From Pedobacter frigiditerrae (lineage in GTDB: Bacteria; Bacteroidota; Bacteroidia; Sphingobacteriales; Sphingobacteriaceae): a stretch of 64,000 nucleotides of DNA. The first letter of the stretch is position 1; each line of letters begins with the position of its first letter. Both the position numbers and the translations under genes were made by a program. Shown here one piece after another: positions 40,410 to 48,345 of this stretch. Below the pieces are notes generated by a model. That model saw only the letters and a program-made list of their open reading frames with translations. It did no database searches and had not been told where the DNA came from. Location: positions 496,001 to 560,000 of the forward strand of contig NZ_SJSK01000001.1 of assembly GCF_004331645.1 (NCBI RefSeq). The letters are read 5' to 3'.

Positions 40410-41069
40410 ATGGCAAAGGCACGTTCAATTATCAAATTAAGTGGCACTATAGGGGATATCACATTTGTGGACAGCAAGGCTTATGGTTTCCACAGCAGGA
40501 AAAAAAGAGAATTCTGGGAGAAATCTGATGGCATGATTGCCAGCTCGACCAATCAATCTGAAGCTAACTTGATGGCGAAGATCATTTTTGATGCGGTTAA
40601 TGAATTTGCACCTGGTTTTAAGAATGGCGAGTTCTGGAGCAGATTGGTTTCCGTTTTTCGTCAACAGAAAAAAGCTGGCGAAAATTATAACTATGCAGGC
40701 TTTAAGGGAATGGAAATGAGGTTAGACTATCCAACATCTAAACAGGGGAGGTTTTTGTTATTTGGCAATAAAAATGACGGAACGAAGAATGATGTTGTAA
40801 AGCTTAACTATTACTTGAACCATACAACGGGTTATCGATTGAGCATTTTACGCATTGCCGCCGATGAAACTTTATTGGTCCCTTTTTCAATTGAAAGGTT
40901 GGATGCAGAAATTAAGGGTGGGGAAAAATCAGGGGATTCGATTTTTGAGTTTACAGCTTTGCCCGAAGGCGCCCAAGCATTATTCGTATTGCAATGTGAC
41001 CAGTTTAACGATGGAAAATCGACTGGTTTGTTAAAGGGAAAGAGTGTTGTGTTTTTGAAAGCTAGTTAG
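40410..41069 (+). CDS. Conserved hypothetical protein
   Basis: A 219-residue cytoplasmic protein: MAKARSIIKLSGTIGDITFV, DSKAYGFHSRKKREFWEKSDG, NEFAPGFKNGEFWSRLVSVF, DYPTSKQGRFLLFGNK, VPFSIERLDAEIKGGE, ALFVLQCDQFN. It has no signal peptide and no motif I can assign. I recall a family of such proteins beginning with KLSGTIGDITFVDSKAYG in Sphingobacteriaceae, several copies per genome. Its unusual feature is the 11-nt array directly upstream (ending 70 bp before the ATG). It overlaps the convergent response regulator by 4 bp at the 3' end. Confidence 0.78.
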   Translation: MAKARSIIKLSGTIGDITFVDSKAYGFHSRKKREFWEKSDGMIASSTNQSEANLMAKIIFDAVNEFAPGFKNGEFWSRLVSVFRQQKKAGENYNYAGFKGMEMRLDYPTSKQGRFLLFGNKNDGTKNDVVKLNYYLNHTTGYRLSILRIAADETLLVPFSIERLDAEIKGGEKSGDSIFEFTALPEGAQALFVLQCDQFNDGKSTGLLKGKSVVFLKAS

Positions 41070-41428
41070 TTTACCAAGGATTTTACCATTTCAATACATT
41101 TGTCTAAATCGAAGGGTTTTTGTAAAAATCCATCTGGGCAAACATCCTCGCTCAAAATTGTTTTGTATTCCATTAATCCTGAAATTAACACGATTGGAAT
41201 GGCTTGTGTTTTGTCCATGGATTTAAGTAAGCTACAGATGTACCTGCCATCATTACCATTAAGGAAAACATCCAATAAAATTATATCTGGTTTAAATTCG
41301 TCGATTTCAGTGAATATACCCTTATGGGTATTCATTGTTTTTACTTCATACCCTTCTTCTTCAAATAGCATTGTCACGGGTTCAATGCTTAAAGGCTGAT
41401 CGTCAACTATTAAGATTCTCTTTTTCAT
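41066..41428 (-). CDS. Single-domain response regulator (receiver only)
   Basis: A 120-residue receiver domain with all key residues: Asp9-Asp10 (ILIVDDQ), phosphoacceptor Asp53 (IILLDVFLNG), Ser83 (VLISG) and Lys104 (FLQKPFDLD). There is no output domain, so it works like CheY or as a phosphorelay link. No histidine kinase is adjacent; an orphan regulator in Bacteroidota is usual. It is convergent with, and overlaps by 4 bp, the hypothetical gene upstream. Confidence 0.9.
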   Translation of the reverse strand: MKKRILIVDDQPLSIEPVTMLFEEEGYEVKTMNTHKGIFTEIDEFKPDIILLDVFLNGNDGRYICSLLKSMDKTQAIPIVLISGLMEYKTILSEDVCPDGFLQKPFDLDKCIEMVKSLVN

Positions 41429-41856
41429 TTAATTAGGGATAAATATAGACTACTGTTTATACTAATACAAACATTATACCGCATAAAAAAAAGATGGCTT
41501 TTGCGTGGCAATTGTTACTCTTGACAATCATTTCTGATTTAAAATATAGCTTTCGCGTTGGCATTTAGGAATATTGGCTGTTAAAGCTTACTTTTACAAG
41601 CTTAGCTTAACGAAAGCAGTACAATTTTGGGAGGTCGAACAACATTATTTTGGTTTCTGACCGATTGACAAATCCATTCCATTTTATTCATATCGGAATC
41701 TTGAGCTTAGATTGCTATATGGCAATTGTAGCTAACAACCATTGAATAATATAAGCTAAAAACATACAGGGCTATCAATCGCATGTCTTTTCTGATCACA
41801 AAGAAATTTCCGATTGTTATTTCTAGACAACAAAACACAAACACGAATACAAAAAT
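41429..41856. other. Gap without recognised content
   Basis: 428 AT-rich bases between the response regulator and the next plus-strand gene. No ORF, strong hairpin or repeat was seen apart from short A-tracts. It must contain the promoters for the response regulator (minus) and the 117-residue gene (plus), but no convincing -33/-7 pair was found. Confidence 0.4.
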
Positions 41857-42210
41857 ATGATGACACAAATAAACCTTTATTACCCACTTTGGAAAAGATA
41901 CCTCCCAGTATTTGCTATCCAAATTAAAAAGGCAATAACTGAAGAGCAAGAAATTAGCTTCACTAAATCTGATTTACATAGTTTAGGCAATAGAAATAAG
42001 GCAGATTACTCATTCAGTTTAGAATTGGAAAATGGTAAGGTAAAAAATAACATTTCAGCTTCTGCAGTAGCTAGAGATTTATATGACGTTTTGCTTAGCA
42101 GCCCTAAAATAAAGGAATTATTGCAAGACAATCATTTTAAGTTCAGTTTGGGCAAGGCTTATGTTTTAAAAATTACTTCGCTTAAAGAAGCAATTATTGA
42201 TGCGGAGTAA
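41857..42210 (+). CDS. Small hypothetical protein
   Basis: A 117-residue protein: MTQINLYYPLWKRYLPVFAI, QIKKAITEEQEISFTKSDLH, NRNKADYSFSLELENGKVKN, SASAVARDLYDVLLSSPKIKELL, and FKFSLGKAYVLKIT. There is no signal peptide. The mix of beta-strand and helix with an acidic-basic pattern suggests a small soluble fold. I do not recognise the family. It sits alone just upstream of tRNA-Arg with a -7-like element (TATATTTG, 42245-42252) in between that may serve the tRNA. Confidence 0.65.
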   Translation: MMTQINLYYPLWKRYLPVFAIQIKKAITEEQEISFTKSDLHSLGNRNKADYSFSLELENGKVKNNISASAVARDLYDVLLSSPKIKELLQDNHFKFSLGKAYVLKITSLKEAIIDAE

Positions 42211-42361
42211 TTAGATTTATATAAAGTTGAGTTAGATATTTTTATATATTTGCGACCTGATTGGTCCTGTGCCAATTGTTGGCAGGATAGCCGCAAGAAA
42301 TAGAGAAAAATACCTGAAATCAGGAATTGGCAAAGAATTTTTAAAATCTTTGTAAGATAAT

Positions 42362-42433
42362 GGTCCCGTAGTTCAACGGATAGAATAGAAGTTTCCTAAA
42401 CTTTAGATATGAGTTCGATTCTCGTCGGGACCA
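42362..42433 (+). tRNA. tRNA-Arg (anticodon CCT)
   Basis: A full cloverleaf: acceptor GGTCCCG (42362-42368) pairs with CGGGACC (42426-42432), discriminator A at 42433. The anticodon arm is GAAGT-TTCCTAA-ACTTT, giving CCT, which reads AGG. The T-arm has the invariant GTTCGATTC. CCA is not encoded. It is followed by a terminator-type hairpin at 42479. The accessory stretch to 49.2 kb begins just beyond it. Confidence 0.95.
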
Positions 42434-42478
42434 CATTTAAACCCATGCTATTCATATGTATGGGAAGATTATTCAAAA

Positions 42479-42508
42479 GCCTTCAGATGAAAATCTGGAG
42501 GCCTTTTT
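42479..42508 (+). terminator. Terminator after tRNA-Arg
   Basis: GCCTTCAGAT and ATCTGGAGGC form a 10-bp stem with one G-T pair and a GAAA loop, followed by CTTTTTG. It is a clear intrinsic terminator of the plus-strand tRNA transcript. Confidence 0.85.
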
Positions 42509-42577
42509 GTTAGCTTTGAAATACACATATTGTTAACAGCCAATAAAATACCCCTGGCTTCAGGGTTTTACTACAGG

Positions 42578-42946
42578 TTAGCGCCCGTAAAGTTCATGAT
42601 GTTTATAAAGCTCATGATCTGGATTGGAGGAAACTAATTCTTCTACCCATTCTTTCAGGTATTCGATAAACGGAATTAGTTTCTGCCCGGACTCCGTCAA
42701 GGTATATTCCACTTTTGGGGGCACTTCGGTATAGACTTTCCGGTGAATGAGTTTGTCATTTTCAAGCTCCCTTAAAGTCTGTGTAAGCATTTTTGGCGTG
42801 ATTCCGGCAATCAATTTTTTTAACTGGCCATAGCGCGAAACCCCATGCGTATGAATACTGTACATAATGCGGCCTTTGTATTTTCCACCGATTCTTTGAA
42901 AAGCGAAATCTACACAGCAATCGGGTGTTGGTTTATTAAGTGTCAT
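42578..42946 (-). CDS. HxlR family transcriptional regulator
   Basis: The likely start is the ATG at 42946 (MTLNKPTPDCCVDFAFQRIG), since the in-frame upstream extension lies in the divergent promoter. The protein (~122 residues) has the HxlR winged helix: IGGKYKGRIMYSIHTHGVSRYGQ, LKKLIAGITPKMLTQTLRELE, NDKLIHRKVYTEVPPKVEYTLTESG. The pair Cys10-Cys11 is typical for HxlR family sensors of electrophiles. It is divergent from a quinone oxidoreductase gene, with the palindrome at 43000-43013 in between. This gene and the next two look richer in G+C than the flanking DNA. Confidence 0.88.
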   Translation of the reverse strand: MTLNKPTPDCCVDFAFQRIGGKYKGRIMYSIHTHGVSRYGQLKKLIAGITPKMLTQTLRELENDKLIHRKVYTEVPPKVEYTLTESGQKLIPFIEYLKEWVEELVSSNPDHELYKHHELYGR

Positions 42947-42999
42947 TTTTAAGTACTTAATTATCTGATAATCATTATGGTATATTTTGGGTATGTAGG

Positions 43000-43013
43000 G
43001 CACTAAAAAGTGC
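43000..43013. promoter_or_regulatory. Palindrome between hxlR and the oxidoreductase, candidate operator
   Basis: GCACT-AAAA-AGTGC, with GTAT/ATAC words just outside, in the 122-bp divergent gap. Its place and symmetry fit HxlR binding. Confidence 0.5.
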
Positions 43014-43068
43014 ATACTTGATGCAAAGGTATAAACAATTCAAATTTGTACCGAAAATAAATTTAGTC

Positions 43069-44031
43069 ATGAAAGCAATCGTATTAAACGGAACCGGCGG
43101 CCCCGGAAATTTGATATTGGCAGAGATCCCGATACCATCTATCAAAGAAAACGAAGTTTTAATAGCAACAAAAGCGATCAGTATTAACCCGGTAGATGCC
43201 GCGGCGACGAGGATGCCGGAACTCTTAAATTATGTTTACCAGATCAAAGGCGACGAAAAACAGATTGTGTTAGGCTGGGATGTAGCGGGTGTGGTTACAG
43301 CAGCAGGCACTGCTGTAACTCGTTTTAAAACGGGAGATGAAGTCTTCGGTATGGTCAAATTTCCCGGGCAGGCCAATGGTTACGCCGAATATGTAGCCGC
43401 ACCAGAGGGAGAACTGGTGTTAAAACCCCGGAATATCAGCTTTAACGAGGCTGCGGGCGCTACATTGGCCGCTTTAACCGCCTGGCAGTCGCTCGTAACA
43501 AACGGCAACGTTAAAAAAGGTGATAAAGTAGTCATCACCGGAGCATCCGGTGGTGTAGGTCACTACGCTGTTCAGATCGCTAAATATTTTGGGGCGTATG
43601 TTATCGCTGTAGCTTCTGCAGCCAATAAAGATTTTGTATTGAGCCTGGGTGCAGACGAATTTATCGATTACAAAACCCAGTCTTTTGAAGATCATATACA
43701 GGATGCCGACATTGTCCACGATGCTGTCTGGAGCGACGATGTACACCACGTACAGCGCTCATTAAAAGCGATCAAATCAGGCGGGAAACTTTTAAGCCTT
43801 ATCGTAGATTTAGATGAGGATATGCAGCAAAAATTAAAAGCTAAAGAAGTAGCCGGTATGCGGGTATATGTGCAGGCTAATCGGGATGATTTACAGACAA
43901 TAGCCGATTTGTTGGAAAGAGGCGCTATCAAAACCTACGTGTCTGCTACATTTCCATTGGAGCAAACAACGAAAGCGCACGGATTGATCCAAACTAAAAA
44001 TGCAGTAGGAAAAATTATCGTAACCGTTTAA
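43069..44031 (+). CDS. NADP-dependent quinone oxidoreductase-like protein (MDR family)
   Basis: The ATG at 43069 (MKAIVLNGTGGPGNLILAEI) is the natural start; 17 further codons open upstream but add nothing typical. The ~320-residue protein is of the zinc-free medium-chain dehydrogenase type: SINPVDAAATRMP, VLGWDVAGVVTAAG, VFGMVKFPGQANGYAEYVAAP, AALTAWQSL, the Rossmann KVVITGASGGVGHYAVQIAKYFGAYVIA, and GADEFIDYKTQ. It would reduce quinones or enones with NADPH. It is divergent from an HxlR gene, ends with its own terminator, and is followed by an ABM-domain protein, together forming a compact stress cassette. Confidence 0.9.
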   Translation: MKAIVLNGTGGPGNLILAEIPIPSIKENEVLIATKAISINPVDAAATRMPELLNYVYQIKGDEKQIVLGWDVAGVVTAAGTAVTRFKTGDEVFGMVKFPGQANGYAEYVAAPEGELVLKPRNISFNEAAGATLAALTAWQSLVTNGNVKKGDKVVITGASGGVGHYAVQIAKYFGAYVIAVASAANKDFVLSLGADEFIDYKTQSFEDHIQDADIVHDAVWSDDVHHVQRSLKAIKSGGKLLSLIVDLDEDMQQKLKAKEVAGMRVYVQANRDDLQTIADLLERGAIKTYVSATFPLEQTTKAHGLIQTKNAVGKIIVTV

Positions 44032-44048
44032 TTTAATAACATTTCAAA

Positions 44049-44085
44049 GCGGGGCTGATCAATAACGATCGCCCTGCGTTTTTTT
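44049..44085 (+). terminator. Terminator after the oxidoreductase gene
   Basis: GCGGGGCTGATC, an AATAAC loop and GATCGCCCTGC form an imperfect hairpin followed by GTTTTTTT. It separates the oxidoreductase from the ABM gene at 44105. Confidence 0.75.
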
Positions 44086-44104
44086 AGATGCTAAATTAGA
44101 GACC

Positions 44105-44470
44105 ATGGAAAACGAAAATTTAATAAAGATTACCGCAGTCATAAAAATTGATCCTGCCGAAAGACGACACTTTGAAAATATGACGAATGAACTTAAAAAG
44201 ATTGTTGCCGGCGAAGGCTCATCAAAAGTGCTGGCTTATGACTGCTACTTTAAAGATCCGAGTTCAGATGAAGGTTTGATCATTGAAGCCTATTCGGATG
44301 AAGCCGCATTTCTAAATCACCTCAACCTGATTCAGCCAGTATCAGCACAATACAACATATCAATAGACGTACTTGATTTTAGTATTGCTGGCCAGCTATC
44401 CAATGCTACCGTTCAAATGTTTGCCGCTGTCTATAAAGAGAAATTTGTAAATTATAGCTGGCGTCTCTAA
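44105..44470 (+). CDS. ABM-domain protein (putative quinol monooxygenase type)
   Basis: A 121-residue cytoplasmic protein with the dimeric ferredoxin-like ABM fold: LIKITAVIKIDPAERRHFENMTNE, GSSKVLAYDCYFKDPSSDEGLIIEAYSDEAAFLNHL. The E.........S..E...H pattern is that of YgiN-like and antibiotic-biosynthesis-monooxygenase proteins. These oxidise quinols or polyketide phenols, or serve as electron-sharing partners of quinone reductases. Its place directly after the oxidoreductase (with a terminator between) fits a quinone cycle. Substrate unknown. Confidence 0.72.
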   Translation: MENENLIKITAVIKIDPAERRHFENMTNELKKIVAGEGSSKVLAYDCYFKDPSSDEGLIIEAYSDEAAFLNHLNLIQPVSAQYNISIDVLDFSIAGQLSNATVQMFAAVYKEKFVNYSWRL

Positions 44471-44821
44471 TCTTGGCCTGTTTGATTTATACTGTTGCTA
44501 TGTCGGCGATAGCCTGTGGTTGGTATTATCACCGCACTATGTCACTCGTCAAACCTGCCGCACGATGCAAATCATCCACAAAAGAGATTGAAATTGGTGT
44601 CACCTCAAAGGCTTCATGTAAAAAGCGGAGCTTTTTATGCGAATGGGGAGATTGGTTGGTGATAACACCAACCACAATGAGAACCTGGCCTAATTACCTC
44701 ACTCCGTATCTAAATTGAACTTTTATTAATTTTCAGCCATAAATTTGTATATTTCAGTTGTAAAACACCAAAGACTTATTCTAAATAATAATGGTTGTTG
44801 TAACAAATAAATTCGTCTAAA
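44471..44821. other. Gap with a trace of the recurring peptide
   Basis: 351 bases without an intact gene. An 81-codon plus-strand frame at 44473 does not look real. On the minus strand around 44570-44625 a frame reads EAFEVTPISISFVDDL, related to the TPISNSF..DLQ tails at 45.8, 46.97 and 48.3 kb, so it is probably a worn copy. Confidence 0.45.
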
Positions 44822-45661
44822 TTGGCATATACTAAAGAAGAGCGAGAAAAAAATAAAAGCATCCTTTTGGCTACACTTAACTATCTTCTTGAATATCATT
44901 CAGGCGATATGGTTTTTGATGATTACAGCCCTTCAAAAGATTGGTATTTAGGTGATATAAAAAAAACCGAACTAGACATTAAAAAATATAGGTCAAAGCA
45001 AATCAAAAGACGTTTAGATATGCATATCTCACTATTAAGACATCATTACGACCAGGGTTTGAATAACTATATCAAGGAAAATACAGGTTACAACATTGAT
45101 ATTTTTGAAGAATTTAAAATTAATGTAATGCCCATTATTTCGAAAGGACGCATTGTTGATAACGATGTTTATCTGATAGAAAATTATCTAAAAGCTTATG
45201 GAACACATCCAGAAGAGCAGGAGAATGTAGATCTTTTAAAAGGGTTATTAGCAAAACGTGAAACTGAAATAAGTAGATTGAAAGCCCTTGGTGGGCTCAT
45301 TACTATTGAAGGTTACAGTGTAGTACAAGGAAAGAATAGTTGGACAATGAATGCGATTGATTATCACAAACTTAGTAAGAAATGGCTGTTGTGCGAAGAA
45401 ATAGCACCAAATGGTTTTTGTAAATTAAGCGTACAAATTAGCGGGAAAGGAGAGCATGCTTTGACTTATGTTAATATATCATTACGTGGAGGAGTTGGTG
45501 GTGTTTATGGTGCTAAAGGAGAGAAATTGCCAATTAAAGTTTACTGGAAAGATGATCACAATGTTATTATTGAAACTAAAAAGGAATATAAGAGTATTTT
45601 TAGGTATAAACAGGTAAGTAGTTATGGCGAATTGGTTAAAATTGAATATCGTTTTGCCTAA
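44822..45661 (+). CDS. Hypothetical protein, TTG start
   Basis: A 279-residue protein. The frame has no ATG near its beginning; TTG at 44822 (LAYTKEEREKNKSILLATLN) gives a natural N-terminus. Residues 1-170 are mainly helical and charged (KKTELDIKKYRSKQIKRR, then LLRHHYDQGL; LIENYLKAYGTHPEEQENVD; LLKGLLAKRETEISRLKAL). Residues ~175-279 are beta-rich (ITIEGYSVVQGKNSWTMNAID, NISLRGGVGGVYGAKGEKLP, IKVYWKDDHNVIIETKKEY). I do not recognise it. It is in the accessory zone, its stop overlapping the convergent remnant at 45658, and may be an immunity- or effector-like protein. Confidence 0.6.
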   Translation: MAYTKEEREKNKSILLATLNYLLEYHSGDMVFDDYSPSKDWYLGDIKKTELDIKKYRSKQIKRRLDMHISLLRHHYDQGLNNYIKENTGYNIDIFEEFKINVMPIISKGRIVDNDVYLIENYLKAYGTHPEEQENVDLLKGLLAKRETEISRLKALGGLITIEGYSVVQGKNSWTMNAIDYHKLSKKWLLCEEIAPNGFCKLSVQISGKGEHALTYVNISLRGGVGGVYGAKGEKLPIKVYWKDDHNVIIETKKEYKSIFRYKQVSSYGELVKIEYRFA

Positions 45662-45867
45662 TTAAAAGCATACAAGACATCGTTGCAAAATCTTATTGAA
45701 AGTAAATTATGGTAAAAGAGTTCGATAATCGTCTCGTCGAGATACTCAAAATCTATCTTCACGTCCAGAATGTCAATAATCAACTGTAAATCTTCAAAAA
45801 AAGAGTTTGAAATCTGTTTCTTTGAGAGCCACAAACAAGAGCCACCAATTTGGTGGCTTTTTTAGTT
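45658..45867 (-). pseudogene. C-terminal gene remnant with recurring peptide (copy 1)
   Basis: An open minus-strand frame of ~70 codons without a start: QIGGSCLWLSKKQISNSFFE, then DLQLIIDILDVKIDFEYLDE, TIIELFYHNLLS and an end at 45658. It overlaps the stop of the 279-residue gene by 2-3 bp. The ISNSF.EDLQLIIDIL core recurs at 46915-46996 and 48260-48345. It looks like the tail of a lost protein family. Confidence 0.55.
45840..45863 (+). terminator. Terminator in the accessory zone
   Basis: AGCCACC and GGTGGCT with loop AATTT, followed by TTTTTT. A decayed copy (GCCACC-AAAC-GGTG) follows the second remnant near 46999-47015, so hairpin and remnant were duplicated together. Confidence 0.7.
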
Positions 45868-45881
45868 CGAAGGAATTTGTA
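45859..45881. repeat. Direct repeat, copy 1 of 2 (23 bp)
   Basis: A 23-bp sequence with the core AGTTCGAAGGAATTTGTA is found unchanged at 47868-47890, about 2.0 kb further. It starts in the T-run of the terminator and lies just beside the recurring-peptide remnant. Confidence 0.75.
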
Positions 45882-46079
45882 TATGGTTGGTGAGCGCCAA
45901 TCAAGATGAACATATTGTTGAAAGGGATAAAATAAATTGACATAAAATCATCATCTGTTCATTTATTTCATAAAATTGGACATATAGATATAAGAGGTTT
46001 TTTGATTGAGTTATTAATTCTTAGAACTTAGTCTTATAAAATTCTTAATATCTTACGCATTGAACATCAGTTTAGAATA

Positions 46080-46859
46080 ATGAGCAAAATAAAACAGAAT
46101 AGAACTTTTTTTGATTTGTTTGGAACTAACCGACCGGTACTGAAAGTAAAATTTGATGTGAATTCTACTAAAGAGGCAACGGAGGTTGAGATTGAAAATA
46201 AACTCGATAAAAATATTGATGCAAAAGGATTAAGGGATCTTGAAAAACTATGTGTAAATCCTAACTTAAATGAGTTCTTTAACTTTTATGCTAAATGTAA
46301 CGGTTTCAGTTTAGGCATGCCTGTGCTTCCAAAAAATGCGCAAACAAGACCTTTGCTATCACAATTACCAGTTAACGATCTAATAAAGTTTACCGAACTA
46401 TATTTGCCAAAAGGAAAATTAGCAGGGACAATTGACTTTAATAAAACTAAGACACTTTATAGAGGTGAAAATAAATGGTTAGCATTTGCTCAGGTTGATG
46501 GCGGGCCAGCTTGTTTAACTATTTTTTTGGAAGGGGAATATGCAGGCAATATATTTTTATTAAATCCTCAGCCTCATTTTAATACTCTAAAACCAATCGC
46601 TAAAACATTTGATGGTTTTTTAGACCGCATAGCAAAAGATCCTGCTGCCTTTTTTAAGTTAACCAGAGCTTATATTACTATTATCGGACGAGATGGTCAG
46701 AATTTTGGATATTTACCAATAGCGTATGTCGATAGTGGGGGCATCTTATTCCCTGACAAAGGGGAGAAAGTATCACTAGAAGAAATACGTACAGAAGCAG
46801 ATAAAACTGGTGAATATCATGAGAAAGGGAATAAATGGTGGCGGTTTTGGCAAAACTAA
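46080..46859 (+). CDS. SUKH (SMI1/KNR4)-like protein, possible immunity protein
   Basis: A 259-residue cytoplasmic protein. Residues ~55-190 match the SUKH layout: LRDLEKLCVNPNLNEFFNFY, AKCNGFSLGMPVLP, FTELYLPKGKLAG, ENKWLAFAQVDGGPACLTIF, then YAGNIFLLNPQPHF and LKPIAKTFDGFLDRIAKDPA. SUKH proteins are common immunity partners of polymorphic toxins and also appear in other complexes. The last ~65 residues (ITIIGRDGQNFGYLPIAYVD) are an extra tail. No toxin gene is next to it; a remnant at 46915 and a repeat are. Assignment rests on pattern, not on a search. Confidence 0.55.
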   Translation: MSKIKQNRTFFDLFGTNRPVLKVKFDVNSTKEATEVEIENKLDKNIDAKGLRDLEKLCVNPNLNEFFNFYAKCNGFSLGMPVLPKNAQTRPLLSQLPVNDLIKFTELYLPKGKLAGTIDFNKTKTLYRGENKWLAFAQVDGGPACLTIFLEGEYAGNIFLLNPQPHFNTLKPIAKTFDGFLDRIAKDPAAFFKLTRAYITIIGRDGQNFGYLPIAYVDSGGILFPDKGEKVSLEEIRTEADKTGEYHEKGNKWWRFWQN

Positions 46860-46914
46860 AATTCCCCTCTTTTATCAAAAAAGTTTGAAATCCGTCTCGC
46901 CGAGATATTTAAAA

Positions 46915-46996
46915 TCATCCTTCCTGACCCAGAATATCAATAATTAACTGTAAGTCTTCTAAAAAAGAGTTTGAAATAGGTGTCTTTGAAACCACA
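46915..46996 (-). pseudogene. C-terminal gene remnant with recurring peptide (copy 2)
   Basis: The minus-strand frame reads VSKTPISNSFLEDLQLIIDI and stops soon after. Downstream DNA still resembles copy 1 in another frame (DDFKYLGET for IDFEYLDET), so the copy is frameshifted and decayed. It lies just past the SUKH-like gene, in the same arrangement as copy 1 after the 279-residue gene. Confidence 0.55.
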
Positions 46997-47018
46997 ATTA
47001 AAAGCCACCAAACGGTGA

Positions 47019-47783
47019 TTATCCCTTATTAGATTCCGTTATACATGTCTCATCAAGGTTTTTAAACAAAGATTCAAATTCCAACCTGTTTTTATTATCT
47101 ATTGAGAATCCATTAGGATATTTATTTTTTAATTTTTGGATAAAGCATATCATGTATTTGTCTTTTTTAGCTCCCGCCATATCCTTAGGTAATTGTTCCA
47201 GAAGAAAAAGTTTAAATAACGAAATGTTTTTTTCACTCCATGATGGTATACCCATATAATTTGCTTCGGCAACACAAATATTAATCATAGATAAAAAATC
47301 GGACTTTTGTTCCTCTATATTTTGGGTGCTGACAGAAATTCCATTCGGGTATTTGGCTTTGTACCGTGAAAAAGCACATGCTGTGATAAAAGCCTTAGTT
47401 TCTTCGGATATATTTTTTGGCAGATCATTTAATAATCTATCCTTGACATATTTTTCGTTACTTAAGTTCCAAGGTACTACTCCTTTTATATTAGGGAGGC
47501 ATTCACCAGCTATTTTTTTGTTGATGTCACCAAATTTTTCTTTGCTTGTGCTTAACCCGTTTGGAAACTGGGCCTTTAATTTAGCAAGCATACAATTAGA
47601 AATACTTGTAACCTCACTGCTGCTAAGACCAATTTCTTTAGCCATCAATGTATAATAGCCGAGCACATATTTGTCCATACTGGGCGACCATTTAATGACT
47701 ACATCTTGGCCTAAAGATTTCTGTGAATAAAATAGACTTGCTAGAACAAATATGCCAAATACAAGAACAGACTTAAATTTCAT
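47019..47783 (-). CDS. Exported protein of three tandem ~75-residue repeats
   Basis: The start ATG at 47783 gives a signal peptide (MKFKSVLVFGIFVLASLFYS); codons upstream are less likely. The mature ~230 residues are three similar domains, each with a W-S/N start, a helix of ~20 residues, a Cys, then K-x(2-5)-PNG and a closing Cys: KWSPSMDKYV...SNCMLAKLKAQFPNGLS...GECL; PWNLSNEKYV...TACAFSRYKAKYPNGIS...NICV; SWSEKNISLF...MICFIQKLKNKYPNGFS...ETCI. Two cysteines per repeat suggest a disulfide each. I do not know this repeat. It is antisense to the neighbours and lies between the two 23-bp direct repeats. Confidence 0.72.
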   Translation of the reverse strand: MKFKSVLVFGIFVLASLFYSQKSLGQDVVIKWSPSMDKYVLGYYTLMAKEIGLSSSEVTSISNCMLAKLKAQFPNGLSTSKEKFGDINKKIAGECLPNIKGVVPWNLSNEKYVKDRLLNDLPKNISEETKAFITACAFSRYKAKYPNGISVSTQNIEEQKSDFLSMINICVAEANYMGIPSWSEKNISLFKLFLLEQLPKDMAGAKKDKYMICFIQKLKNKYPNGFSIDNKNRLEFESLFKNLDETCITESNKG

Positions 47784-47867
47784 TAGAAAAGGATTTTGTT
47801 TCGAATTTAATAGAATAACTTGATACAAAGGCGCAAATGACCAATTAAGCGTTTGAAATAGGTTGCG

Positions 47868-47890
47868 TTTTTAGTTCGAAGGAATTTGTA
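47868..47890. repeat. Direct repeat, copy 2 of 2 (23 bp)
   Basis: Identical to 45859-45881. The plus-strand remnant frame at 47875 begins inside this repeat. Confidence 0.75.
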
Positions 47891-48207
47891 AGGAAAATCT
47901 ATTTAATAAGCAGTCGCTTCGATATACAGACGTAAATGGGGTAAGGGAGAAATACTATGCAGACCTGTTAAGTTTTAAGCAGCGTGAATGGAATAAAAAT
48001 TCAAAGTTCTCCTACAACAGGGCTTCTCTTACTAAGGTTAGGGATTATACGATGTACCAGAATGGATTTGTAACCACAAGAACCACCGACCATGCTTTTG
48101 GCGATACCCGATTCATGGAAAAGGTATTGAGAAACGCATTTAAAATAAATGGCTATTGGATCAGCTCGTATTTTATGTTCCGTAATTCTGATCGTTTCGA
48201 GCCTTAG
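47875..48207 (+). pseudogene. Truncated gene remnant, no start codon
   Basis: An open frame of 110 codons that begins straight after a TAG in the 23-bp repeat and has no usable start. It reads like real protein: RYTDVNGVREKYYADLLSFK, QREWNKNSKFSYNRASLTK, TTDHAFGDTRFMEKVLRNAF, YWISSYFMFRNSDRFEP. I do not recognise it. It is probably the 3' end of a gene cut by recombination at the repeat. Confidence 0.55.
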
Positions 48208-48259
48208 CTTAAAATAAGGGGATCAAAATGGTTTGAAGCTACTAGTGAAGCTATTTGAA

Positions 48260-48345
48260 TTAACCAATTGGATAAAAACATTCAATAATTGGCTGCAAAT
48301 CTTCCAAAAAATAGTTTGAAATAGGTGGCTTCGGGAATACACACC
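48260..48345 (-). pseudogene. C-terminal gene remnant with recurring peptide (copy 3)
   Basis: The minus-strand frame reads PPISNYFLEDLQPIIECFYP and stops at 48260. It is a third tail with the ISN.F.EDLQ core. An 81-codon frame can be opened upstream but its N-terminal part does not look like protein. Confidence 0.5.

Noticed and set aside
42223..42252. Full promoter for tRNA-Arg
   Set aside because: TATATTTG at 42245 fits a -7 element, but the nearest TTG is only 15 nt upstream, so the -33 part does not fit.
44473..44718. 81-codon plus-strand frame after the ABM gene
   Set aside because: Composition is unlike protein (many Cys, Trp, Arg), no start context, and it runs over the worn remnant on the other strand.
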